A stretch of 64,000 nt of DNA from Syngnathus acus (GCF_901709675.1 NC_051095.1:7965956-8029955); one strand, 5' to 3'. Shown: positions 22,260 through 34,589, counted from the stretch's first letter. Program-made: numbers and translations. The notes: generated by a model not told the origin, from the sequence alone.

Positions 22260-24355
22260 CATTGCAAACCACACAAACCCCTCGATGTAGACGGATGGTA
22301 GATCAGGAGTGCCTCGTTTAAAAAAGGAAGAAATACACCTCAGCTCAGAGCACTAATACTTCTCGTGCCCGGTGGATGGGATTGGTAATTATCCTTAAAG
22401 TGGGCTTACAAACCAAACTAAATGCAGTCATTCAATGCTATGGAGGCCTAAGCATAAAATAGTAGTATATCCAAACGCAGCTGTAAAGGTTGCGCACTCC
22501 ACAAAGTAATTAAAAAGTATAAAATAAAATTAGAATGTCATGTTTTCTTTCTTAAGCTGCACTTTGGCCAGTTTTTTTTTTTTTTCCTCTGAAATAAGAA
22601 TTGACATACAAGTGCTCTCGTCACAGCAAGCAGCAGTTTGGCACATGGAGTTGGTCTTAAAAAAAAAAAAAAAAAAGCATTTGAGGTTTTACATAATAAA
22701 ATTAACAAACAGAATTACCTGCTGTGCATTTCCAACAAACACTTTGGATGACACCTCGCTTAATGCCAACACAATGCAAAATGCTTTAGACCTGCTAACG
22801 GAACTGGCACCGATGTTGTTGTTGGACGGCCAAGACAATTTTTATTATGAAATTACTTTCAATGGGTGATGAGGCTAAAAAAAAGAGAGGCTCGTTTTCT
22901 TTTCTGGGGGGTGCCATTGTGGGCCTGGCAATCAATTTCGGGGTACGTCAAGCCAGTGATTCTCAACCTGTGTTTCACCCAACAGGTCCCAAAACACATT
23001 TATTTACAAATAATGTGTCTTTCTTTATCGTTCTATGCCAACAATGTATATAGTGACAGGCAGAAGATTTTTCTGCCTGCTTTAATCCAAATGATAACCA
23101 ACCTGTGGGCCAAGTGGCATTTATACAGAACTCTTTCTCCCCCCCCCCCCCCCCCCCCCCCCCCCACACACCTTGCTGTCAGCTTTTCACTTTTACAAAT
23201 CCCTGAGGTGATGAAGTATTCTATTATCAAGGACGCTCCCTCAAGGATGAAAATAAACAGCACCGACTGCAAAGTTTGTTATTTCCTTGCCCACCCATGG
23301 GTGCCGAGGCGCGTGGGGAATAACACATATGGATGATGCTACAGTGCCGGGACGCCACTAGCCAAAGATGAATGCATTTACAGGGCGTGTGTTTGTGTAA
23401 GTTTGTGTGTGCGTGTGAGACAGAGTGTGAGTGTGAGAATGATCTACTTGCTGCCTCAGTCTTTTTTTTCCCCCTCCCCAACCGGCCTGTCTCGGTGGTG
23501 ATATGTGGAACATATGGGAAATTATTGTGGGGTTGTAAAGGGCTGTTGCCTTCAGCAGACATGCAATAAATTAAGCAGTTTGCACAGAGGAGGAAAAACG
23601 CCAACTCTTTAGGAACACTTAGTAGAGATTTCCTATAAAGACTGCTCGCCGTCTCTCCCCTTTCCGCTCCGACTCCCTCATTCTCCCTCTCCCGCTCTCT
23701 CCTGTCATCGTAACACAGGCCAAAACACAATCTTTGCCTGTTCTCCCGGTTGGTGGTAGCTCAGTGGGATGTAGCCCCACAAATTACACACAAAAACCTT
23801 GCAAAAAAAAACATGTTTTAATAGTTTCCGCTGCTCTGCACACAGCGAGCATGTGTGGAACTGCTCGGCTGCATTGTTGGTCCAATTAAATGGATGAAGA
23901 CAACAGTGAACAAGAAGAGGTAGGGAGGGAGGCTGGTAATGGAGGCCCAAAATGGCTGCAAACGTGCTTAAAATAAAATGACATGGGACTAGTTGCAATT
24001 TATGGATGGCAAAGGAACAGGAGGGAAGAGGTGGAAGGAAGCGGCGGTGGGCACGAGAGGAACTATTCACAGAATGTTAGCGAATCAAAGCAACCTGGAG
24101 ACGGCGAAATGGAAGAAGTGAGCGACTTCAAAGTCGCAGTGTCATGAGCAACGCACAAGGAGACAGAAAGTGTGCGCGTGGGGAAGAAAGACAGCGTTAT
24201 GGGATGATGTCAGCAAAGGCAAGCTGCCAATGGAAGAGGTTTGCTTCCTCATGTTAAATAATGCTACATCACACAGACCAGTGGAAAAAAAACAATCGCA
24301 CAATCACAAAAATCAAGCCAAAATTATACCGCAAACGGTAGCATATAAAACAAAA
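22260..24355. other. Non-coding stretch with homopolymers
   Basis: T13 at 22571-22583 and A18 near 22660 flank featureless sequence. A 'gtgattctcaacctgtg' word near 22956 suggests a dispersed-repeat fragment. Bases 23360-23440 are TG/GA-rich. No gene is supported. Confidence 0.45.
23139..23165. repeat. C27 homopolymer
   Basis: An uninterrupted run of 27 cytosines is followed by CACACA. Such runs are unstable and hard to sequence, so the true length is uncertain. The complementary strand could form a G-quadruplex. Confidence 0.95.
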
Positions 24356-24357
24356 CA

Positions 24358-24665
24358 AGATCATTTGTGACCTTAATAAAACCAAATAATAATAACTTAA
24401 TTCAAGTTACGGAAATTCAAACAATGATTCGCCAACCATTCATGTTACGCTGCCGCATAGACACAAAAAGACGACCGGCATTTAATCGGCAAAACTTTGC
24501 CCAATTATCGTCTCTCTCAAAAGGCTTAATATCAAGCAGATTAATTGATCGCTTCCCAGAAATAATCCTAAAGTGTCTTAATTTGGGCTCAATCTGAAAT
24601 ATTCTGTTGCTGTGGTAACGCGGCAATAACGACAGCCCTCCTCCCAGCTGTTGGCGGGTTTTGTG
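24358..24665. promoter_or_regulatory. Strong candidate conserved enhancer block
   Basis: Balanced sequence is densely packed with homeodomain-type and other words: TTTAATCGG, CCAATTATCG, GGCTTAATATCAAG, TTAATTGATCGC (24541-24552), AATAATCC and CTTAATTTGGG, then GTTGCTGTGGTAACG, an RFX/RUNX-like word near 24605-24619. There are no simple repeats inside. This is the classic composition of a vertebrate developmental non-coding element. Conservation was not measured. Confidence 0.45.
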
Positions 24666-25065
24666 CGTGTCGAGTCGAGCGTGTGCGTGTTTGTGTGCGT
24701 GCACGCGTGCATTGATGCCGCCGCCGTGCTGTGCGTGCCCTTTCAGTCTTCAGAATAGCGGCTCGCCTAATCTGTGAAAGTTGCGGCGCTCTGAACCGGC
24801 CGCCAAGCCTTTTCCCACTGAAGCCACGGCCCGGACTCGGCGTCCAGGCTTCTCACTTGATTGGTCCCTCCCGTGGCAGGACTCTCCTCCCTGCTGGGCG
24901 CGGGCCTTCTCCCCCACCCTCGCCGGGCCGTCCTAATCGGCTTCCCCTGCACCGTAATTCAGCAAACACACTATTCAAGTCTGAGTCCCGGAAGTGGGCC
25001 TACGTTGAGGCTCCGACTCCTGACTAGTCCACCTGTGGACGTGCAGAGACGGGCTGTTAACTGTT
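24666..25065. promoter_or_regulatory. CpG-rich non-coding block
   Basis: The block is GC- and CpG-richer than its surroundings, with CGCCTAATCTG near 24764 and CCTAATCGGC near 24932. Open frames occur in several registers, as expected for stop-poor GC-rich DNA. It may be a continuation of the regulatory block on the left. Confidence 0.3.
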
Positions 25066-25227
25066 GCATGGTGCCGCAGCTTCCAGCAGATGATGTGTTT
25101 ATTTGGATGAGGCCGTGAGAAGAAGCTGTGAGCGGTAACTATCTTCTCGTTGGCCTTCAACACTGAATCCACCCTGCAGGGACACAGGCCTTTGATATGT
25201 GACCATTTCAAACACACAATGAGACTA

Positions 25228-25270
25228 GTGTTTGTGTGCGTGTGTGTGCGTGTGTGTGCGTGTGCGTGCG
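25228..25270. repeat. (TG/CG)n microsatellite
   Basis: An alternating purine-pyrimidine tract of TG with regular CG interruptions. Such sequence can adopt Z-DNA. Confidence 0.9.
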
Positions 25271-25454
25271 CAAATGGAAAAACACCAAGTTGCGCGAAAA
25301 ATGTGAGAGCAATTTGTTTGGCAGGGTCCAAAACTGAAAGGACACTATATTAGGGACACCAGCACATTTCAATATGATCTTAAGTTTTGATTTGAAGTTT
25401 TGCCTTTGCAAAGACACACGAGCTCAGGCCCAATATATCGTATTTTTCAACCTT

Positions 25455-25600
25455 TACCTTAAAACACCAACCCTACTTGGAAACCATACTTTAACCGTAA
25501 CCATACTTCAAACCCTAACATGATTTTGAAATCCTACTTTGAGACCATAATGAGGTTCCAACATAAAACAAAGACAATTATCAAAGTAACTTACAAAGGT
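25455..25600. repeat. Imperfect 'aaccctacttg'-type short repeat
   Basis: Diverged units such as 'aaccctacttgg', 'aaccatacttt', 'aaccatacttc', 'aaaccctaacatg' and 'aatcctacttt' follow one another at roughly 12-22 base spacing. It resembles degenerate minisatellite DNA; a telomeric origin is not supported because no TTAGGG arrays occur. Confidence 0.5.
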
Positions 25601-26239
25601 TCTAACATAATGCCAAACACGCCATGCAAAACGCTAACAAAGCTAGCAGTAATCTTCCAGTCGGTAGTGAATATTTGAAAAGAAACTTATCTCAAGGCAG
25701 GTCAAAGTCTCCAAAACAAACTTTTACATCACTAAATTGTAACTGTCAAGCTCGGAATCTCTGTTACCATTATAGCTCTGAAACAATGTAGTGTGTAACA
25801 ATGTAAGCAAGCGATAAAAACTCGCCAGCCACAATATAAAGACATTTCTGCCATGATCCAACCTTAAAAAGTGTTTGTCTCACGTGCGTGAAGTACCGCG
25901 CAAAAGTCCAACGTCACCATCACCATGGTAATGCTATAACGATCACAAACGAAAAGAAGAACAACTCCTTCAAAGGCCTGGCATTGGCATGATCCTGACT
26001 CTATTAAATGGAAATGGAATAGAAGGCGAGCTAATGCTAATGCCTTTATGTGTGTTTTTGTTTAACTGTGTTGAATGGACTGCTGTGAAAATGGTCATTA
26101 AAACAACAAAGCTCGCGGTGACTTTTACACTGCGCTGACTGTCGCCTCATCATTCAAACAAGAGTCATAACTTTAACATTTAGCAGCTTTTTTTTTTTTT
26201 TTTACACATCACCCAAATATACCTTACAACAAACAAACA

Positions 26240-26540
26240 TTCACCAGGCTGCAAAACTCCACTGAGGGTTTCTTGTGCCAGCGGTGAGGGAGCATATGGG
26301 TGCGTCCACGCAGGTGAAAGCCGCTGACCTGGCAAAGAGCTCTAAAGGCGGCGACACGTCAGACGACGCCGGGCGTCCTGGCACAGGCGCTTCCCACAAC
26401 GCGGATCAGACAGACGCCCGCCACTCGTTAGCTTATTACGCTCTTATTAGGGACATTTTTGCCTCGCGCGGATTGGCAGAGCACCTGCCAGCAACCCTCT
26501 TCACATGGCCCGGCCTCTGTCGGAGCTGATCAAAAGACAT
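26240..26540. promoter_or_regulatory. Candidate conserved non-coding block
   Basis: Balanced, CpG-containing sequence includes GTTAGCTTATTACGC and TCTTATTAGGGAC near 26428-26457, followed by CACCTGCCAG (E-box). The left flank is a T run and the right flank is purine-rich. Regulatory function is inferred from style. Confidence 0.35.
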
Positions 26541-26845
26541 TTCTTCACATCTCCAAACGGCAGGGAAAGAAGAGAAGAAAAGAGCCAGAGAAGAAAAGAG
26601 CCAGAAGGGGGCATACTGCTCTCTCGCTCTCTCTCTTTCGCTCTACTCGGGTTCTTTTTGGTGAATGACTACTTTTTCACAATGCACCCGCTCCACCCCC
26701 TATAATTTTTTTCACTCCTGGCACAAAAACAAAAAAAAAAAGCATAACAGCACGTCCCTTCCGGTTTTGACCGTATCAAAAACAAAAATCCTCAGGTGTA
26801 GAATGTGCCTGCAGAACAACAACTCTGAGAGAAAGGCAGGCGTTT

Positions 26846-26867
26846 GGGGGGGGGGGGGGGGGGGGGG
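26846..26867. repeat. G22 homopolymer
   Basis: An uninterrupted run of 22 guanines that could form a G-quadruplex on the plus strand. Length is uncertain for technical reasons. Confidence 0.93.
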
Positions 26868-26934
26868 CTGGTTACGAGGTCCTCACAAATGAGACCGGCT
26901 TCCCAAAAGCAGGCAGGACCCCCTCGGTAGTGCT

Positions 26935-27200
26935 AATGAAAAGTGTAACTTTAGCCTCCCAGCTGTACGTCTCAATTCATAATCCTTCCCCAAAATCCTG
27001 GCCATAGAGCCGCCTCCCTCTCCCATGGTGCTCCCCATCCTGAGCCGGCCCGGGCCTGATTCAGTTCTGTGTCCACCTCGCAACCTGAGCGCCGTCTCGG
27101 GCCGCTTTCCGCAGTTGGGAAACCAGTTTGCAGCCCAGTTGCGTTGACACCCAACTCCCCGTGACCCTGTGTGACTAGAACACGGACATTTTGGCCGAGG
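26935..27200. promoter_or_regulatory. Candidate conserved non-coding block
   Basis: Complex GC-balanced sequence contains CTCAATTCATAATCC near 26973. Frames on the minus strand are open but overlap each other and carry no family features, so non-coding regulation is preferred. Confidence 0.3.
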
Positions 27201-27489
27201 CTTGCTTTCTCTCTGTGGATTTGTCCCTGCAGTATGGAGGTTAGTCTGTGGGCTCATATGTGGGTGCATGTGTGTGCGTGTGGGGGGGGGGCAATGTGGG
27301 GGCACCAACCTGGGTAACCATGGCAAGCTATCTGGATTGACAACATCTTTCTGACTTTTGAATGGTGAGAAGTTTCATTCTGTGACAGAAAGTGAAAGGA
27401 GAGAAATCTGTAACTCAGTTTTGCTTGGAGACAGCTGAATTACGGATTTGTGCAATGTCGTTTCAGTAGGGCCCACTTTGGCCATTCAT

Positions 27490-27780
27490 GTGCATGAAGT
27501 TCCCCATTATGGGTTATCTCGGACTCCAATCTCATTATAATGTCAAGATCCCAATATCTACAATTCCAGTGACACAGATTATCGAGAATGTTCCACGGAG
27601 GTTGCAGATATCCTCAATACAGTTGACTTGTCCGACTCCAATTGGAAATATCTCAAAGAGAAGTTACAGGTGTTTGCAATTCACATTTTCTCCTACTGAA
27701 TTGTTGATATTTGTAATGACAAATTGCAAATATCTGACATGACAGTTGCAGATAGGACAGATGTGATGTTCTTCTGACTA
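27490..27780. repeat. Diverged tandem repeat with 'ttgcaaatatctgacatgac'-type unit
   Basis: Phrases such as 'gttgcagatatcc', 'attggaaatatctc', 'ttgttgatatttgtaatgac', 'attgcaaatatctgacatg' and 'gttgcagatagg' recur. Each shares a core of TTGCA/TGGAA followed by ATATCT. Unit length is about 20-25 bases, sometimes doubled. Similar arrays are dispersed in fish genomes. The unit is not a known satellite to me. Confidence 0.5.
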
Positions 27781-28060
27781 GGTAAATGTGAACCCCAGAT
27801 GTGGGCAACACATCCGCAGGTTGCCATAAGTTCCTGAACGTGACAAACTGGTTGTCAGGGTGGCAGGGTAGGAAGTGACAAGCAGCTTGTGAGACGTTGC
27901 ACAGGCAAATCAGATTGTCAGACCGCATGTGAGCATGTGATTGTTGACTGGTTTGCGGTCACGTGACGTGCTAGCTTATGAAGTCGGAGAAAAAAAATAA
28001 TAAAATAACATCCTGGCATATGCCATCTGTGCAAATGCGATTAAAAGTATATCGATTCCC
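27781..28060. other. Non-coding stretch, nothing identified
   Basis: Mixed composition with an A/T patch near 27991-28010. Confidence 0.4.
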
Positions 28061-28184
28061 GCTAAATTATTACGGCCATGTGAAAAAGTGCTAACTAATT
28101 GATAGCATCAGAGTGAATTTGGACATTTCAGAAAGACCAAAACAATTGAGCCGTCTCGACAAAGGAGGCCCGTCGGGCTCCTAC

Positions 28185-28345
28185 CTGCACGGCGTGACCG
28201 AGGAACAAAGCGAGATGACCGGTGGCCCGATAAATTTAAACTGCGGTCGGTTCTCTTTGCGCTCAGGCTCTGACAGCAGCAGCACCGGGTGGTTGACGGG
28301 CACATCGAGGAAGGGATCATTCCATTATATGAGTGTGTACCTCCC
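28185..28345 (-). CDS. Exon-like segment with good splice sites (unrecognised)
   Basis: On the minus strand a T/C-rich tract ending 'ctctcgtcttatag' is a strong acceptor for an exon starting at 28345. GTGCAG followed by GTAGGA is a good donor after 28185, giving 161 bases. One frame is open throughout and encodes a Cys/Ser/Arg-rich stretch (TTRCCCCQSLSAKRTDRS). A second frame is open after an early stop and reads LLLSEPERKENRPQFKFIGP, which looks more protein-like but could not use this acceptor. The DNA is also typical of the regulatory-looking blocks here, so it may be a non-coding element with chance splice signals. No family recognised. Confidence 0.25.
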
Positions 28346-28349
28346 CTAT

Positions 28350-31300
28350 AAGACGAGAGAAAAAAAACAACATCTTTTAATCTTCTAGCATCGACTTAAA
28401 AGGTTGTGTATAATTCAAATAGAAAAAACTAATAAAAAACAAACATACGTCGACCACGATGAAGTCGAAAAATTAAGTATTTAAAATGTGGGCTTGAATA
28501 TCAAGCACAAATTGGACCAATGCAAATGCAGACAAAATGGCCGCTGTTGCTAAGCAAACAGGGAAGAAATGAAGCTGATGCTCTTTGAAGATTTACACCA
28601 AAAGCATCCCACTCCCTGCCCTATGCCGCAAATAAAATAAATTAATAAACAAATCCAAGAGACAAGCACACACACACACACAAAAGTTTGTGTTAAATCA
28701 TCTCAATTATGTCCGTCTCACACTACGGACTTTTATTGAATTTTCCGGCAGCGTGAATTTAGGAAGCGGGCTTAAATAAAATAACACAAACTTCTCTATT
28801 ACAATGAGTGATTACATAAATATTTTGAGGCAGAATGTGGTGTTTGGAAATGACTGTGATGTGACAGCTTCATATGAAAGTCTGTTTGAGTCGTCGCAGT
28901 TGAAAGCCCTTGCTACTATGACACAAGGAAAGTCTTCAAACGCCTCACCCCCCTCCCTCCCCATGCGTGAGGTTAACTTTGAGTAATCATGTGAGAGAGA
29001 GTTTTCTTTGGAAGCCCCGTAGAAAAGGCGGAGGACTACTAACTTTCCTCCCTCGCTATACTTTTACTTTTTCCTCACATTTCAAGTGTGGATGGAGGTA
29101 AATTTTTTTCGAGAGGCTGCGCCGTTTGCTTCAAGTTACAAAGAGACAAAGACAAGAAAGATGTCACTTTTATTTAGTTGAGCCTTTTGAGATGATTTTA
29201 ACACAAGCTGATGACAATAAATACTTGGAATTGCTATGATGTGATCTGTTTTTGTATTTTCAATAAATCAGCAACAAAAAAAAAAGACAAATGTTTCTTA
29301 TTTGTTGCACGCTGACTATATGTTGAACAAGTGTGCTAATGAGAAGATGGGAGGGCGCTGATGCTTGAATCAGCCAAACAGATGGTGGAAGACTTTTAAT
29401 TGTTGCAAACTGACAGTACGGTTACATACAATCCGATTGGACTTAATTGTTTGATTTAGTTTGTATTTTATTTATTTTTTTGCTTTGATTAGCAACTGCA
29501 GCTTGCATTTATGCTTACGTACTAATAATTGTTGATGATGGAAGCGGGCAGACAAGTCTCTTGAAGAAGCAAATGAAAGAATGGTCCACCTTCAACTCGA
29601 GAGCTCATGAATTTCTTTGCTTTTGATATAAGTTTTACAAAAAGTAAAAAAATAACACAATATCATTTGAAAACAGATGGCATCTTCAGCAAACTAAGTA
29701 TTATTTTAATGTAAACAGGAGAAAGGGTTCATTGAAATAAATGCTACTCAGAAGTCATTTTTGAAAAAAAATTATATTTCAAATATCAACTTTTTTGACA
29801 TTCGAGTTCACCGTCGTTTTGTCTAAATTAAAAATTAAAACAAATATTTGGTTCACGCTGCCTGCTTGGTAGATTTTACATTTATTTAGCTGTTACCGTA
29901 TTTGATGAAATCGTCACAAAAAATATGCGGTTAGTTTTTTTGTTTGGAATAATGTATTGGATAATTTTACCGCAAAAAATCAAAAAATATTGTAGACAAT
30001 TTACGGGCTACACTATTTCAATTTTGTTCAAATGTCTTTTGCTTGGCAAAAATGAAATACAAAGATGCAAAATTACTAAACATATATATTATTAATAATA
30101 GTATAGTATTGATATTTGTTTCAATAACACAAAACACCCTTATTGTCATATATCATTGGTATATGAAATTGCGCGTAAGGAAAACATTTTAATATTAGTG
30201 TTTATAATTAGGGGATTGAGGGGGGGGGGGAAATCAACGAGATTGTACGTGCATAACTGAAAAGAGGGTTTTTGTTTTTTGTGTTTATATTTTTGGCCGG
30301 TTCTGTACATTCCATTTCAAAATGCTCATATGAAATCACAACAGTTGGAATATCAAAATTGGAAAAAAAAAAAAAGGTTAATTAGCCTGAAAGCCAAGGT
30401 GGAATGAAGAGGTAAAAATCACAGCCTTTTGCAATAAAAGGTTCCCCACAATGGTCCAGCCTGTAATGGCCTCACCTGAATAATTTCAAATTTTGCCTTA
30501 ATGAGCCCACCACCGTTCCACCTCACTTTTTTTGCGAGGGAAAAAAAAGGGAATAAAAGAAGGAAAAAAAAGAACAGATTCATGAGACAAATGTGAGCTA
30601 CTGACGAGAGAAAAATAGCAAAAATGTCCTGTAAAGGTGCTCCAATTTCACACTGTCAAATTAAAGTCTCCTCATATTTCAGGCCTATCCTGATGAAGAC
30701 TGCACTTTGCTTTCCGGGCTTCCTTTCTTTGACATATTTACATAGAATTTAGGTCATCTCAATTTGTCATTTGATTTTCACTTAAGTGATTAGACAGAAT
30801 TTGTAAATACAATTGACCTACTAATAATTATTAGCACTTCCATGGGCTACTTGGACTTATGTTTAGCATGAAAACACATTTGTCAAGTCAACACTGAATG
30901 TTGAACACATCACAACAGTTGTCTGAACCCTGCTTGCTGTCACGCCACTCGCTCCGACAATGTGTGCTGCTGCACGTCACTCAGCATTTGTTTGGATGAC
31001 AACAGGACAGGCACACTCGCACAAATGCGTGCGCGTGCGTCCCGGCTGCAGGTGCTCACTTGATAGACTTTGACGCATACATTTGCAAAGCCAACAGCTT
31101 CGGAGGCTTTTAGCCCAAAGTAAGTTTGCAGAAAAAAGCAAATTAGTTCTTGTTGTGCTCCAACACAAAAGTACAGTGGAGGTACTGCAGGTAATTAATA
31201 TCATTAACAATGTTAAAAAAAATTTAAAAGTCATTCATGACAAAATAAACAAGGCTTATGAGCTTCTTAAAAGACCAAATGTAAGAGAATAGAAAGAAAA

Positions 31301-32050
31301 GTTTGAGACTGGTGATGAATCCTGCTCTACTTTTCGTTTGGTTGCGGATTTATTAACTGACATGTTTTTGTGCAAGATTTGCCTCTGCTTTTTTATCATT
31401 ACATTAATTTGTGCGGCGCAAGTATTGGCAGGACATTTTGTACAGCTAACCAGGATCTAATATTTATTATGGGAGTTTAAAAAGTGTACGTAAAGCAAAA
31501 CATTCCTTTGTAGAAGACCACTGACACACTCGTGCTCATATTGTCATGAAAAGTGAAAAACTAATTTACGCAAGAAACCAGAGCGGGAAAATTCACTTGT
31601 GACACTTGGGAATTTTTCTGTGATCTATTTATTTATTTTTAAATTGTTTTCTAAAAGTGGGAGACATACTGTACACATGCCACACTACATGTAAACACAT
31701 GCAGTGATTCATGGAAATAAAAGGTTAATTATTAAGATGTATATTTTTGCTAGCTGGTTTAAAATCTTGTTGTGATTATTGTAAAATATTTAGCATGAGA
31801 AATGTCTTCATATAAATCAATATAATTAAAGGTGGTTGTAATTTGAGAATTTGAGAAAAGTGTGTATCAAAGTGGTAGCGCTCACTTTCAAAAAAGGTAG
31901 TGACACTTGCTATGCTAGGTTACGCTATACGCTAATGCTACAAGCAAATACTGTACGTTCATGCATATGCCGCTGCTGTTTCTAAACAGGGGTAAAAAGT
32001 TGCTCTCATTGTAACGGTTGGATTTTAATCGCGAATCACACAAACTGAAA
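28350..32050. other. Very AT-rich gene-poor stretch
   Basis: About 3.7 kb has high AT content, many A and T runs (for example A12 near 30362 and a G10 run near 30220) and only short frames. A balanced patch at 30900-31100 contains CACTCGCTCC and a CG-alternating tract near 31027. Nothing coding, RNA-like or transposon-like was identified. Confidence 0.5.
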
Positions 32051-32051
32051 G

Positions 32052-32150
32052 TAGTTCTCAAACTTTTTGGACCATGTGAAAAAAATGTTGCTCTTCAAGT
32101 ACCACCACCACCATCACGATCAGCATTAAAACAAAGTTAGAATTGCGGGG
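32052..32150 (+). repeat. Dispersed 'gttctcaaactttttggacca' type repeat fragment
   Basis: The words 'tctcaaactttttggacca', 'gctcttcaagtaccaccacc' and 'atcagcattaaaacaa' occur in the order of a widespread fish interspersed repeat. Family and ends are unknown. Confidence 0.45.
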
Positions 32151-32654
32151 CACTATTTGAACACGTATACTGCATTTAAATATGGAAAACCAATTTCCTT
32201 AATTCATTTAAAATGTATCGTGTATGAAAAGTATTGAATTTCAAAGTCAAAGACAACTGAATTGACTGTACTTGGGCCGTGACTGTTATAACTTTATTGA
32301 CTTTTAAAGTCACTGCTTTTAGTACAAAATTCTAGAGTAGTAGAAGTAGTAAGTACTTCTGGAGTTCAATTAACACTGCAAAGACAACCTTTTGCAGCGG
32401 GGCGGCTAACTGTACCAGACAATTATCCAAACTGGGCCCAGACGCCAAAGAGGAGGCCCGTGCAGAGAAAGTGTTCACTGATGGAACCAGGTCGATTTGG
32501 GTCGTCAGGCAAGGTGCGAAACCTCACCCTGACTTTGTAACGCTTGCGAGTGGAGCACCGCTGCCAAGATAGGACGATATCTCAACCCAATCTGTCACCA
32601 AATGGAGTGAAAAAGAAATGGCGTGCCAAGAGCGCAAGTCTAAAGTCTTCGCTA

Positions 32655-32680
32655 ACACACACACGCACACACACACACAC
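32655..32680. repeat. (AC)n microsatellite
   Basis: A dinucleotide tract of about 13 units with one G interruption. Confidence 0.9.
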
Positions 32681-32990
32681 CTCCTTATCTCCATTTCATT
32701 ACACTTACAAAATGGCTCATAAAAACGTGGATTCATGAAGTTCTCTTCACACATTAACAGAATGGCTCTTAAAAAAAATAGGTCACATAAACTCTTTAAA
32801 GCAAAGTCTTAGTGCTGTTCTGTTAACTGCCTTATTATTTTCCACTTTGGAGAACTTTTATTGGGATTTATACAGCGCTGCGCTCTCTCGGTTTTTATTT
32901 GGACGGCTGCTTTTGGCGAGAGGAGTTGAAGCCGTCTGCCACCCTTTTGCACCGATCTGACAGGGACGGTGACAGACGAGGCAGCTCTGG

Positions 32991-33034
32991 CATGTCGCTG
33001 ACATGTTGCTGACATGTTGCTAACATGCTGCATG
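32991..33034. repeat. 11-bp minisatellite, about four units
   Basis: The unit 'catgttgctga' repeats in tandem with single changes (catgtcgctga, catgttgctga, catgttgctaa, catgctgcat). Confidence 0.85.
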
Positions 33035-34589
33035 CAAGGAGGGGTGTGGCGCAAAAAATTAAGTCAAGTTAAACTATTAGGCTTTTTTTTTTTCCTGTAA
33101 ATTTCTTCTGATTATTGTGTGCTTACATACGTACCTGTATTAAAAATGCTACAAAGTGTGAGTGTTATTGTTCCTGTGACAGTGATGATGAAGTTCTATT
33201 CTATTTGATTTAATGAGACAGCATCGAAATTTCATTCTAAGTATCCAATGTACTTGATTAAATGTTTTATGTTTTTTTTTTATGTGTTTTATTCTGAATT
33301 ATCGTTCACCTCATATGTTCAAATGCAACATGATGTTTCGACATTATGTAAACCAATTTGTATTTTTGGAAGGCTAAAACAGCAATTTAAGTTATAAAAT
33401 CTTTAAAATATGAATTTCTGACAATTATGGCAATAATTTGAGTTAGCACAATCAAACAAGCAAAGTTGTTTGCTTCAAAACAATGTGGTGAGTTGTTTTT
33501 CCTCGTATCTTTAGTAAGTTAGGGGATAATACAAAGGACAATTAGATCTATAAACTCTTATTTCGTATTGAAAATGGGGAAAAGCCAAAATTCCCATTAT
33601 ACATGGCATCACAATGCTACCGATATAGTGACATCATCATACACAATTTCCTCTGTGACAATATTGCCCCCCCCCGTCGTTAAAATGCGGAACAATATGA
33701 TGCATGCCTATTTTCAGTGTGACTCGTAAATAAATCAGTTTACAATATATAATCTAACTTTCCCAACACTTGTTGAGAACATGCAATCCTCCACCTGATA
33801 AAATACAAATTGCCCTCCCACAACAACACAAATGCAACACTTATTGATATTTTAAAATGGAGTGAATGTGCTGGATTTCAGAGCACATCTGTGACAAACT
33901 ACCTGCTGTGGGAGATAAAAGTAGCTAAAAAGGGGCGGGGGGATCAGGCTTGGGCGGGAGCGGCTTGGGATCAAGAGGCAGGCTCCTCACTGGGATTCTC
34001 AACCCAGTTTAACACCATTTTGGGACATTTGGAATTGGTTGGCTGAAACTTTTGCACACTTGATATTTTCTGGAACAAACGGTTCTTTTTTGTGTCACAG
34101 TATTACTAACCTTGAATGTATTACCACATTTATTTGCTATGGAGCTGCTTTGGTTACTTAGAGAGATTTTGTACATTTATTGGCATGTATTTAGTTGGAA
34201 ACTGCCATTTTTTTGGATGGGGGTCACAAACAACAAATATCTTATTATTCCCCAAAATAATGTGATCTAAGCATTTAAGACTCTAAAATTTGTGTGAAAA
34301 AGAGCTGTGTATTGGGTTTGTGAATTTTGCAAAATTGTGTGTGCGTTGGGGATTCTTACTAAGATAAAACAGTTGCTAACTTTTGAAAAACATTAGGTAC
34401 AAATGACTGCTATCAATTTGGGTGCTGCGGAAATGCAACTTTTGCTTAGTTGAGTCTTTCTCCAGTCCTTTTGTGATGATATAATTGAAGCTATCCCAGC
34501 GAGGGGATCAGTCGGTCTGACTTCACTTTTACAAAGGGCGGAGGATTTCATTGACTTGCTAGGGTTTGTTTAAATCAGCTCTTTTGCAC

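Larger units (their letters stand above)
25070..26235. other. Non-coding stretch
   Basis: Apart from the (TG)n tract and the AACCCTA-like patch listed separately, no feature is recognised. A T16-type run lies near 26190-26206. Confidence 0.45.
32160..34420. other. Non-coding stretch
   Basis: Besides the short repeats listed separately, a LINE-tail-like word 'gaagttctattctattt' lies near 33191-33207, and C9 near 33667. Otherwise no supported feature was found. Confidence 0.45.

Noticed and set aside
23227-23730. 167-codon open frame on the minus strand
   Set aside because: Composition reflects GA/CA-rich simple sequence (runs of RE, SHSH and HTH); judged a chance frame.
23750-23775. tRNA A-box-like word 'ggtggtagctcagtggga'
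   Set aside because: No B box or cloverleaf-forming sequence follows within 80 bases, so neither a tRNA gene nor a tRNA-derived SINE is supported.
24666-25065. CpG island promoter
   Set aside because: CpG is enriched only modestly, there is no TATA, initiator or donor arrangement, and the open frames conflict. Retained only as a CpG-rich block.
25455-25600. Telomere-like CCCTAA words
   Set aside because: Only isolated and imperfect copies, with variable unit length; not an interstitial telomeric array.
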